A stretch of 64,000 bases of DNA from the NCBI GenBank assembly GCA_003220615.1, contig QHTB01000133.1, forward strand, positions 1 to 64,000, read 5' to 3'. This document shows positions 57,161 to 64,000 of the stretch, one piece after another; position 1 is the first letter of the stretch; each line of letters opens with the position of its first letter. The position numbers were made by a program, and so were the translations under genes. Below the pieces are notes generated by a model. That model was not told where the DNA came from. It saw only the letters and a program-made list of their open reading frames with translations, and searched no databases. The DNA comes from Candidatus Rokuibacteriota bacterium. GTDB taxonomy: Bacteria > Methylomirabilota > Methylomirabilia > Rokubacteriales > CSP1-6.

Positions 57161-58041
57161 CACTCGGGCTTCCTGGCCACGGCGGTCATCGAGGCTCCGA
57201 TGAGCCAGGCGCCACCTGAGAGGCGGGCGACCACACGCGCAGCACGATCGAGGATCCACTTGCCGGCCTGGACGATGGCTTCCCGGCGCGGGCCTACCCC
57301 ATAGGGATCACCAGCGGTGGGCGCGCTGTTCGCCACCACGATGTCGACGAAGCCGGCGCGGGCCAGGGCATCGGAAAGCGTCCGCCGACTCCAGAGCAGC
57401 GGATGAAAGACGTAGCTGCGGCCGAGGTAGGCGTGCGACGCCGGCAGCCATTCGAACAGACGGTGGAGGCGGTAGGCGGTCAGGTGAAAGGGCTCGTTCT
57501 GCGTGCGGACCACGATGCGCCCGCCCGGGCTGAGGACGCGGCCGATCTCCGCGAGATCGGCGTCCGGCCGCATGAAGAACTCGATGACGTTCCACAGCAC
57601 GATGACGTCGAAGAAGTCGTCGGCGAAGGGCAGCCGCTCGGCCTCGACGCCCTCCGATGCGCGGAGCGCGACCTGCAGCCCCCGCCCCTGCGCGGTTTGT
57701 ACGGCCTCTCGTGAGACCTCGACGCCCCAGGCGTTCCAGCCGCGCGCCCGGGCCAGCTCGATGAACTCACCGGTCCCGCATCCGATGTCGAGCAGACGTG
57801 ACCGGCCGGCCTGCCGCACGCCATCGAGGAAGTCGAGGAACAGGCGGTGCCGCCGTGAGTCGATCCGCCGGCTGGCGGCGGGATCGACGTACACGTCTTC
57901 GAAATACTCGCGCACGGCATCGGTGGTGCGCGGCGGATCGAGGAAGACGAGTCGACACCCCCGGCAGCGAACCAGCGCTCGACGTTGCAGCCGGGCCAGT
58001 GGCCGACCGCCAGCACGACCGCAGACGGGACACGGGGTCAC
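57160..58041 (-). CDS. SAM-dependent methyltransferase with N-terminal zinc ribbon
   Basis: 293 residues. The N-terminal knuckle CPVCGR...CRGCRLVF (about residues 4-32) is the zinc-ribbon seen in sugar C- and N-methyltransferases, followed by the SAM loop LLDIGCGTGEFIELA, LPFADDFFDVIVLWNVIEF and GGRIVVRTQN. GTG start at 58041 overlaps the upstream stop (GTGA). Its layout matches the methyltransferase half of the fusion protein at 59201. Likely substrate: a nucleotide sugar or a glycan under assembly. Confidence 0.92.
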   Translation of the reverse strand: MTPCPVCGRAGGRPLARLQRRALVRCRGCRLVFLDPPRTTDAVREYFEDVYVDPAASRRIDSRRHRLFLDFLDGVRQAGRSRLLDIGCGTGEFIELARARGWNAWGVEVSREAVQTAQGRGLQVALRASEGVEAERLPFADDFFDVIVLWNVIEFFMRPDADLAEIGRVLSPGGRIVVRTQNEPFHLTAYRLHRLFEWLPASHAYLGRSYVFHPLLWSRRTLSDALARAGFVDIVVANSAPTAGDPYGVGPRREAIVQAGKWILDRAARVVARLSGGAWLIGASMTAVARKPE

Positions 58042-59204
58042 CGGAGTCGCTTCGCCTCGACGAGTTCGGCGTAGAGCGCCAGGAGCCGCGCGTCGGCGAC
58101 GTCGGCGGAGAAGTCGTGCGCGCGACGCCGCGCCGCCTCGGACAGCTTGAAGCGGAGTCCGCGGTCGCTGGCCAGGTCGATCAGGGCCGACGCGAGGCCA
58201 TCGACGTCCTCCGGCGGGACGACCCGGCCGGCCACGTCGTCACCGATCACGCTCGGGATCCCGCCGACCGCGGTGCCCACAACGGGCACGCCGAAGGCCA
58301 TTGCCTCCACGAGCGCGCGGCCCATGCCTTCGTTGCGGGCGGGAGCCGCGAAGACGTCGGCGGCGGCGAAGTAGCGCGCGACCATCTCGGGCACGACCAC
58401 GGCACCGGCCAGGGTGAGGCGGTCGACGACGCCGAGCTCGGCGGCCCGCGCCGTCAAACGATCACGCTCGGGTCCATCACCGACGATGACGACGCGTGCG
58501 TCACCGATCTGCGGGGCAATCCGAGCGAGCGCCTCCACGAGGAGATCGAAGCCCTTCACGTGAACCAGCCGGCCGAGGCCGAGCACGACGAAGGCCGACG
58601 GGCCGAGGCCGAGCCATGCGCGAGCCCGGGCCGGGAGCGGAGCGCGCAATTGGAGGTCGTTCACCGGCACGCCGCTCGGGATGGTGACGAACTGCTCGGG
58701 CCGTCCGATGCCGAGGGCCAGATGCTCCTCGCGGCCCACGTCGGTGAGCGTCACGATGCGGTCGCTCCAGCGCGCGGCGAGCCGCTCGAGCGTGATATAG
58801 GCCGAGGTCCGTCGGGGGCCGGAGTACCCGTAGAAGATGTGGCCGTGGGGCTGGTGGATCACGACGGGCACACGCGCGATGCGCGCGGCCAGGCGCCCGA
58901 TGAACCCGGCCTTGGATGTGTGCGTGTGAACGATCGCCGGCCGCTCGCGCCGAAAGAGGCGGACGAGCTGCAGCAGCGCGACGAGATCGCGCGTCGGCGT
59001 CACCTCGCGGCCCAGGCTGGGCACGTTCACGATGCGGCAACCGCGGCGGCGCGCGTCGTCCACGGTCACCACGTCCGATTCGGCGAGACCGACCGCCAGC
59101 GCGGAGTCGTAGCCGGCGCGCGCCAGCGTCACCATCTGGCCGATGGTGTTCTCGGAGGAGCCACCCAGCGTCAGCCGCGTGATGACGTGCAGCGCCCGGA
59201 TCAC
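58038..59204 (-). CDS. Glycosyltransferase family 4 (WbnH/WbpY-like)
   Basis: 388 residues, GT-B fold. N-terminal HVITRLTLGGSSENT, donor domain with VLGLGRLVHVKGFDLLVEAL, VIVGDGPERDRL and the EX7E-like RNEGMGRALVEAMAFGVPVVGTAVGGIP. It adds a sugar from a nucleotide donor to a lipid-linked acceptor, on the cytoplasmic face. GTG start at 59204 overlaps the fusion protein's stop. Confidence 0.94.
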   Translation of the reverse strand: MIRALHVITRLTLGGSSENTIGQMVTLARAGYDSALAVGLAESDVVTVDDARRRGCRIVNVPSLGREVTPTRDLVALLQLVRLFRRERPAIVHTHTSKAGFIGRLAARIARVPVVIHQPHGHIFYGYSGPRRTSAYITLERLAARWSDRIVTLTDVGREEHLALGIGRPEQFVTIPSGVPVNDLQLRAPLPARARAWLGLGPSAFVVLGLGRLVHVKGFDLLVEALARIAPQIGDARVVIVGDGPERDRLTARAAELGVVDRLTLAGAVVVPEMVARYFAAADVFAAPARNEGMGRALVEAMAFGVPVVGTAVGGIPSVIGDDVAGRVVPPEDVDGLASALIDLASDRGLRFKLSEAARRRAHDFSADVADARLLALYAELVEAKRLR

Positions 59205-61321
59205 GAGGGCGGCACCTCCTCATCACCGAGCCGGCGCGCGTACAGCTCGATGGAAGGCGCCGCCAGGCAACGGCTCGCCGTGACGGCATGCAGCGTGGCC
59301 GCCACCGTCTCACCCGCTCCGCGGAACCAGCGTGGGAGTCCGGGCGCGCGGCTGTCGGCCGCTGAGGGCCCCTCCGCGCTCAGCGGTGAATTCCGCAGCG
59401 AGAGGACGTGGAACCCGGACCGCTCCACCAGCCGGCGGAGTCCGCGGGCGGTGAACCCGAAGACGTGGAAGACCGGATAGGCTCCGAACTTCCCGAGCCA
59501 CCCGCGACGACCGAGCATCGAGAAGAACTGCGTGGCGCGGCGATGAAACGCCCCGTTCGGCACGCGGATCACGAGCAGACCGTCCGGAGCCAGGACGCGA
59601 TGGGCCTCGGCCAGAGCGCCGTACGGATCGACCAGATGGTCGAGGACGTTGATGAAGGTCACGGCATCCATCGACGCGGTGTCGAAGGGCAAGAGGACCG
59701 AGTCGGACTGCACGACGTCACACGCGGCCGTCGTCCGCGCGGCTGCGCACATCTCGGCCGCGAGCTCGAGGCCGACCGCACGCCAGCCGGCGGCGGCGGC
59801 CGACGCGACGAAATGGCCGGGGCCGCAGCCGACATCGAGCAGCCGCCTCCGGCTGCGCGGCGGTCCGAGGCGAGCGATGAGCTCCCCGAAGAGATCGAGC
59901 CGCGACGCCGGCACCTCCGGGCGTACGAAGCGCGCGGGATATTCGACCTCGTAGAAGTGTCGGAGCCCGGCCGCCGTCGGCAGCTTTGCGGCCACCGAGG
60001 TGCCGCAGGCCGGACAGGCCCGGTAGTCCTCTCCGCGATGACGGAACCACCGAAGCGGCGTGGCGGCTTCGCAGGCCACGCAGCGGACGGCGCCAGTCGC
60101 CGTGACATTTTTTTCGGTGAGGGTGCCGAGCATGTCCTCCAGCGCATCGACCGAGCGACTCCAGCCATACTGCCGCTCGGCGTAGGCCACGCAGGCGCGG
60201 CGCAGATCGCGCACGACCGCGGGATCCTGCTCGCTGCGCTCGAGGAAGCGACCGATCCCATCCGCGATCGCCGTCGGGCCGACGTCGGCGAAGAGCAGGG
60301 AGCGGTCGAGTGGCTCGAGAATCTCCGGCGTGGCTCCGACCGGCGTGCCGAGGACGGGTGTGCCGCACGCCAGCGCTTCCACCGTGACCAGGCCGAATCC
60401 CTCGAGCTCGCGGGTCGGCAACACGAACGCGTCGGCCGCGCCGTAGTAGGCGGGCAGGTCACGCTCGGGCACGAAGCCGAGGAACCGGACGTGCTCGGAC
60501 AGGCTGAGCGAGATCGTGAGGGTCTCGAGCAGCGGGCGCAGCGAGCCGGAGCCGCCGATCAGCAGGAGCACGCGGGGAAAGCGCTCCCGCACGGTGGCCA
60601 TCGCCCGGATCAGCGTGTCGAGCCCCATGCGCGGCTCGAGGTTGCGCAGCGTGAAGAGGAGCGGGCGATCGCTCGGCAGCCCCAGCGCCTGCCGCTGGGC
60701 CTCTCGCGAGCCGCCGGGATGGAAGCGCTCGACGTCGGCGCCCCCCACGATCTTCACGATCCGCTCTCCGCTGATGCCGTAGAGATCCCAGAGCAGACGG
60801 GCCGAGAAGTCGCTCAGCACCTGGATCCGGCTCGCCCGCTTGAGTGACGCGCGCTCGAGCGTCCAGAGCAGAGCTGCGCCGGCCCGGCCCACGAGTCCGC
60901 CGCGGTGCAGACCCGACATCCCGGTCCGGGACCGGTACTCGAGCGGCGCCGGCGAGTGAAACGTGTAGAGGCTCGGCAGCCGGCGGCCGAGCGTTGACGT
61001 CAGCACGCCGAACGCGCCGATCGGTTGATGAAAATGGAGAACGTCGGCCCCGTGGGCCGTGATCTCGGACTCGACAGCTCGCCGCGCGCCGAGCACCGAG
61101 GTGCGGATGAATGCGGCCAGCGAGCGCCGATCGACCGGGAAGTGGTGAACCGCCACTCCGCCGTGCACCAGGTCACCGGGCACGCCGCCGTCCGGCGTCC
61201 GACTGACGACCTTGACGACGTGCTTGCGCGCGGAGAGCCGGGACGTCTGCTCCCACAGCACGCGCTCGCCACCGCCGAGCAGCTGGACTGGAGACACGTC
61301 GGACACGACGACGATCTTCAC
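59201..61321 (-). CDS. Fused glycosyltransferase family 4 and zinc-ribbon methyltransferase
   Basis: 706 residues from the GTG at 61321, which overlaps the asparagine synthase stop (GTGA); a longer open frame upstream is a shadow. Residues about 1-395 are a GT4 enzyme (VSPVQLLGGGERVLWEQ, HFHQPIGAFGV, LEPRMGLDTLIRAM, ELEGFGLVTVEALACGTPVLGTPVG). Residues about 410-706 are a methyltransferase with zinc ligands Cys414, Cys417, Cys436, Cys439 and SAM loop LLDVGCGPGHF at about 494-504. Each half resembles a separate neighbouring gene. The fusion would couple sugar addition to methylation of the same glycan. Confidence 0.92.
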   Translation of the reverse strand: MKIVVVSDVSPVQLLGGGERVLWEQTSRLSARKHVVKVVSRTPDGGVPGDLVHGGVAVHHFPVDRRSLAAFIRTSVLGARRAVESEITAHGADVLHFHQPIGAFGVLTSTLGRRLPSLYTFHSPAPLEYRSRTGMSGLHRGGLVGRAGAALLWTLERASLKRASRIQVLSDFSARLLWDLYGISGERIVKIVGGADVERFHPGGSREAQRQALGLPSDRPLLFTLRNLEPRMGLDTLIRAMATVRERFPRVLLLIGGSGSLRPLLETLTISLSLSEHVRFLGFVPERDLPAYYGAADAFVLPTRELEGFGLVTVEALACGTPVLGTPVGATPEILEPLDRSLLFADVGPTAIADGIGRFLERSEQDPAVVRDLRRACVAYAERQYGWSRSVDALEDMLGTLTEKNVTATGAVRCVACEAATPLRWFRHRGEDYRACPACGTSVAAKLPTAAGLRHFYEVEYPARFVRPEVPASRLDLFGELIARLGPPRSRRRLLDVGCGPGHFVASAAAAGWRAVGLELAAEMCAAARTTAACDVVQSDSVLLPFDTASMDAVTFINVLDHLVDPYGALAEAHRVLAPDGLLVIRVPNGAFHRRATQFFSMLGRRGWLGKFGAYPVFHVFGFTARGLRRLVERSGFHVLSLRNSPLSAEGPSAADSRAPGLPRWFRGAGETVAATLHAVTASRCLAAPSIELYARRLGDEEVPPS

Positions 61322-63237
61322 GTTCCCGCCTTCCAGGCGGTCGCGCCGTCGAGGTACTCCCGCAGCCACAGCTCGGTCATCATCAGGGCCCACAGCCGAT
61401 CGGCGTGAGTCTTGCGGCCGCGCAGGTGCTCCTGGATCAGAGCGTCGACCGCGGCCGGCGCGAACAGACCCCGCGCCGCGACGACGTCGGGGGCGAGGAG
61501 CTGCTCCATCAGCGGCCGCAGATCGGTACGCAGCCAGCCCGCCAGCGGAATCATGAAGCCCTGCTTGCGACGCCGGACGACGCTCGGCGGCAGGACGCCG
61601 GCGAACGCCTGGCGCAGCAGGCCCTTCAACCGGACGCCGGGAAGCTTCACGCGAGGCGCGATGGCGAGACTTCGCTCGATCAGGCGGTGGTCGCAGAAGG
61701 GCGCCCGCAGCTCCAGTGAGTGCGCCATCGACATGCGGTCGGCCATCACGAGCAGGTCGTCGGGCAAATACGTGAGGAGGTCGACACGAAACGCGCCGTC
61801 CACGGGATCGCCGTGGCCTTGCCCGGCCCAGGCGGCCCGGTGCCCGGCGTCGACGGGCATCCGCCAGCTCGCCCGGACGCCGGGAACGACGAGCTTGTCC
61901 AGCTGCTCGTCGGTGAAGAAGCGAGTCCACCGCACGTAGCGCTCGAACGGCGGCCGTTCCGCGCCGGCGGCGAAGCGGCGGAGTCGATCGCCCCAGTTAC
62001 TGCTCGTCTCCGACTCGGGCAGCAGGCGTTGTCCCGCCCGAGCCGACATCGTGCGCAGGCTTCGCGGCAACCGCGCGAAGACTTCTGAGACACGCAGCCC
62101 CAGATAGCGCGGGTAGCCCGCGAACGTCTCGTCGCCCCCGATGCCCGAGAGCGCCACCTTCACGTGGCGGGCGGTCGCCTGGGCGACCATGAAGGTCGGC
62201 AGCGCCGAGGAGTCGGCGAACGGCTCGTCGAAGTGGCGAATCACGCTGGGCAGGACGTCGGCGATGACCGGGTGCAGCGTCTCCTCGTGGTGATCGGTGG
62301 CGAATCGCTCGGCGACCTCCCGGGCGTACACGCGCTCGTCGAACGAGGGTGCCGCCGGACCGAACCCGACCGTGAACGTCGACAGCCGGCCGCTCGTCAC
62401 CTCGCGGGCGCTGGCGACGATGGCGCTCGAGTCGATGCCCCCCGAGAGGAACACGCCGAGCGGCACGTCACTCTCGAGGCGCAGGCGGACGGCTTCGCGC
62501 AGCTCGTGGCGGACGAGCGCTGGCGCTTCCTTGGCCGTCACGCGGGCCGCTTCGGTGGCCGCGGCGTCGGGCAGCGACCAGTACGACGTGCGCTCCACGG
62601 CGCCCGTCGCATCGACACGAAGGAGATGGCCGGGCGGCAGCTTGGCGATCCCGGCGAACATCGAGCGGTCGGCCGGCGTGTATCCGAACGCCAGATAGTG
62701 ATGCAGCGCATCCCAGTCCACCGCCCGGGAAATCCGCGGATGACAGAGCAGGGCCTTGATCTCCGATGCGAAGAGCAGCACGCCGTCGCCGCGCCAGTAG
62801 TACAGCGGTTTCTTGCCGAGCCGATCGCGGGCGAGCAACAGCCGGCGCCGCCGGGCGTCCCAGAGCGCGAACGCGAACATGCCGCGCAGGTGCTCGACGC
62901 AGAGGTCACCGTGACGCTCGTAGGCGGCCAGGATCACCTCGGTGTCGCTCGTCGTGGCGAACGACCGGCCCGCCGCGGCGAACCGGGTGCGAAGCTCGCG
63001 GAAGTTGTAGATCTCGCCGTTGAAGACGACGTGGAGCTGGCCGTCGGGGCTCGTCATCGGCTGACGACCGGTGACGAGATCGATGATGGCAAGCCGTGTC
63101 ATGCCGAGCCCGATGCGCGCACCATCGTCGCCGACCCACGCCCCCTCGTCGTCGGGGCCGCGATGCTTCAGCGTCCGCAACATGGCCGAGAGCGTGCTCG
63201 GGGCAACGCCGCCGACGTAGCCGGCGATGCCGCACAT
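61318..63237 (-). CDS. asnB: Asparagine synthase (glutamine-hydrolysing)
   Basis: 639 residues. N-terminal class II amidotransferase with Cys2 nucleophile (MCGIAGYVGG) and HRGPDDEG, then the ATP-PPase domain with GVFLSGGIDSSAIVA and GIGGDETFAGYPRY. This is the AsnB form common in exopolysaccharide clusters, where it often amidates uronic acids or other carboxyls rather than making free asparagine. Here, linked to glycosyltransferases by 1- and 4-base overlaps, a role in glycan amidation is plausible (inference). Confidence 0.94.
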   Translation of the reverse strand: MCGIAGYVGGVAPSTLSAMLRTLKHRGPDDEGAWVGDDGARIGLGMTRLAIIDLVTGRQPMTSPDGQLHVVFNGEIYNFRELRTRFAAAGRSFATTSDTEVILAAYERHGDLCVEHLRGMFAFALWDARRRRLLLARDRLGKKPLYYWRGDGVLLFASEIKALLCHPRISRAVDWDALHHYLAFGYTPADRSMFAGIAKLPPGHLLRVDATGAVERTSYWSLPDAAATEAARVTAKEAPALVRHELREAVRLRLESDVPLGVFLSGGIDSSAIVASAREVTSGRLSTFTVGFGPAAPSFDERVYAREVAERFATDHHEETLHPVIADVLPSVIRHFDEPFADSSALPTFMVAQATARHVKVALSGIGGDETFAGYPRYLGLRVSEVFARLPRSLRTMSARAGQRLLPESETSSNWGDRLRRFAAGAERPPFERYVRWTRFFTDEQLDKLVVPGVRASWRMPVDAGHRAAWAGQGHGDPVDGAFRVDLLTYLPDDLLVMADRMSMAHSLELRAPFCDHRLIERSLAIAPRVKLPGVRLKGLLRQAFAGVLPPSVVRRRKQGFMIPLAGWLRTDLRPLMEQLLAPDVVAARGLFAPAAVDALIQEHLRGRKTHADRLWALMMTELWLREYLDGATAWKAGT

Positions 63238-64000
63238 CAGGCAGAGACCTCGGCGACGCGTCGGCGGTCGGCCGACACGAGCGTGGCGTACAGCGTCTGC
63301 AGACGCTCGACCATCCCGGCGACGGTGAACCGCTCGGCCACCCGGGCGCGCGCAGCCCGGCCAATCCGGCGCGCCTCGGCACCGTTGTGCAGGAGCGCGA
63401 GAGCGGCGCGGGCCGTCGCGTCGGCGTCGCGAGGGGGCACGAGGAGGCCGCTTTCGCCCGGCTCGATGATCTCAGCCACACCGTTCACGTTGGTGGCGAC
63501 GACGGGCCGCTCCATCGCCATCGCCTCGAGCACGACGAACGGAAATCCTTCGGAGACCGACGACAGCACGAAGACGTCCATGGCGCCGAGCAAGGGCGCC
63601 ACCTCGGCCTGCATCCCCGTCAGCCGGCACGACGACCGCAACTCCAGGCGGGCGATCTCGGCCTCCACCGCCCCGCGCAGCGGTCCGTCTCCGACGACGA
63701 GGGCCTTCACATTCGGCCGGTGCCGTCGCACTTCTGCGACCGCGTGAAGGAACGTCAGCGGATCCTTCTGCGGAGTGAGCCGGCCGACAAAACCCAGGAC
63801 AGGTCCGGCGTCGAGGCCCCAGCGCTGGCGCATCCCCGTCGCGGACACGGCGCTGGGATCGAAGTGATCGAGCTCGATGCCGTTCGGGATGACGAGCGCG
63901 CGTCGTGGATAGTTGCGCCCGAGCGCCTCGGCCACACAGACCACCGCCGACGTCAACGGCAACGTGAGGCGGTCCGCCGCACCGTAGACGGCCCGACGCG
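63237..64000 (-). CDS. Glycosyltransferase family 4, 5' end outside window
   Basis: Open from the right edge, with no start inside the window that fits the family: at least 254 codons are present. Donor-domain landmarks: VIPNGIELDHF, GFVGRLTPQKDPLTFLHAV, ALVVGDGPLRGAVE and SSVSEGFPFVVLEAMAMERPVVATNVNG with the EX7E acids. The stop overlaps the asnB ATG by one base. It belongs to the same glycan cluster. Confidence 0.93.
   Translation of the reverse strand, partial: RRAVYGAADRLTLPLTSAVVCVAEALGRNYPRRALVIPNGIELDHFDPSAVSATGMRQRWGLDAGPVLGFVGRLTPQKDPLTFLHAVAEVRRHRPNVKALVVGDGPLRGAVEAEIARLELRSSCRLTGMQAEVAPLLGAMDVFVLSSVSEGFPFVVLEAMAMERPVVATNVNGVAEIIEPGESGLLVPPRDADATARAALALLHNGAEARRIGRAARARVAERFTVAGMVERLQTLYATLVSADRRRVAEVSA

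Noticed and set aside
61322-61930. Upstream extension of the fusion protein frame
   Set aside because: It is a shadow of asnB in another frame; the GTG at 61321 overlaps the asnB stop and starts the known GT4 N-terminus.

Overview
The window is very GC-rich bacterial DNA with dense, mostly single-direction coding. The organism has an outer membrane: it carries an LptD-type LPS transporter, an MlaC-like phospholipid carrier and an MraY/WecA-type lipid-linked sugar transferase. High GC, many orphan solute-binding proteins, LLM flavin oxidoreductases, a CoA-transferase and amidohydrolases beside a proteobacterial-style trpCFBA-accD-folC order suggest an uncultivated soil or sediment lineage such as Candidatus Rokubacteria/Methylomirabilota. 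That placement is inference from gene content only.

Layout. 1-3391 (minus): a Tat-exported multicopper oxidase cut by the left edge, and a NarL-type sensor kinase/response regulator pair. 3513-16274: an accessory region with changing strands, holding a patatin-like lipase, two orphan solute-binding proteins, two LLM oxidoreductases, a formyl-CoA-transferase-like enzyme, an amidohydrolase, a D-aminoacylase-like enzyme, a cytochrome P450 and an unrecognised secreted protein. This looks like scavenging and catabolism of organic acids, amides or xenobiotics. 16666-27036: housekeeping genes (MlaC-like, FtsK, RNase J, mismatch uracil glycosylase, DUF4239 protein, M23 peptidase, RsmA, Usp, CoaE, a zinc-ribbon membrane protein).

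From 27005 to the right edge (about 37 kb) every gene is on the minus strand, and most stop and start codons overlap by 1 or 4 bases. In transcription order this run holds: a glycan cluster (glycosyltransferases, asparagine synthase, a glycosyltransferase-methyltransferase fusion, PHP-like membrane protein, WbqC, PIG-L deacetylase, DegT aminotransferase, WecA-like transferase, DUF2062, GalU); a pncB-trpC-trpF-trpB-trpA-accD-folC-lptD block with a recognisable promoter, running on into a second sugar set (aminotransferase, UDP-sugar dehydrogenase, UbiA prenyltransferase, DUF362); then gltX, a histidine phosphatase, a Na/Pi cotransporter, glnB, glnE and polA.

The main points for a second look are two genes whose conserved N-termini have no ATG/GTG/TTG start (glnE and the uracil glycosylase), a 45-residue repeat and hairpin tail on trpC, a heavily structured leader before glnB, a polA without the visible proofreading acid pair, and the unusual glycan cluster at the right end. 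No tRNA, rRNA, CRISPR array or insertion sequence was seen.
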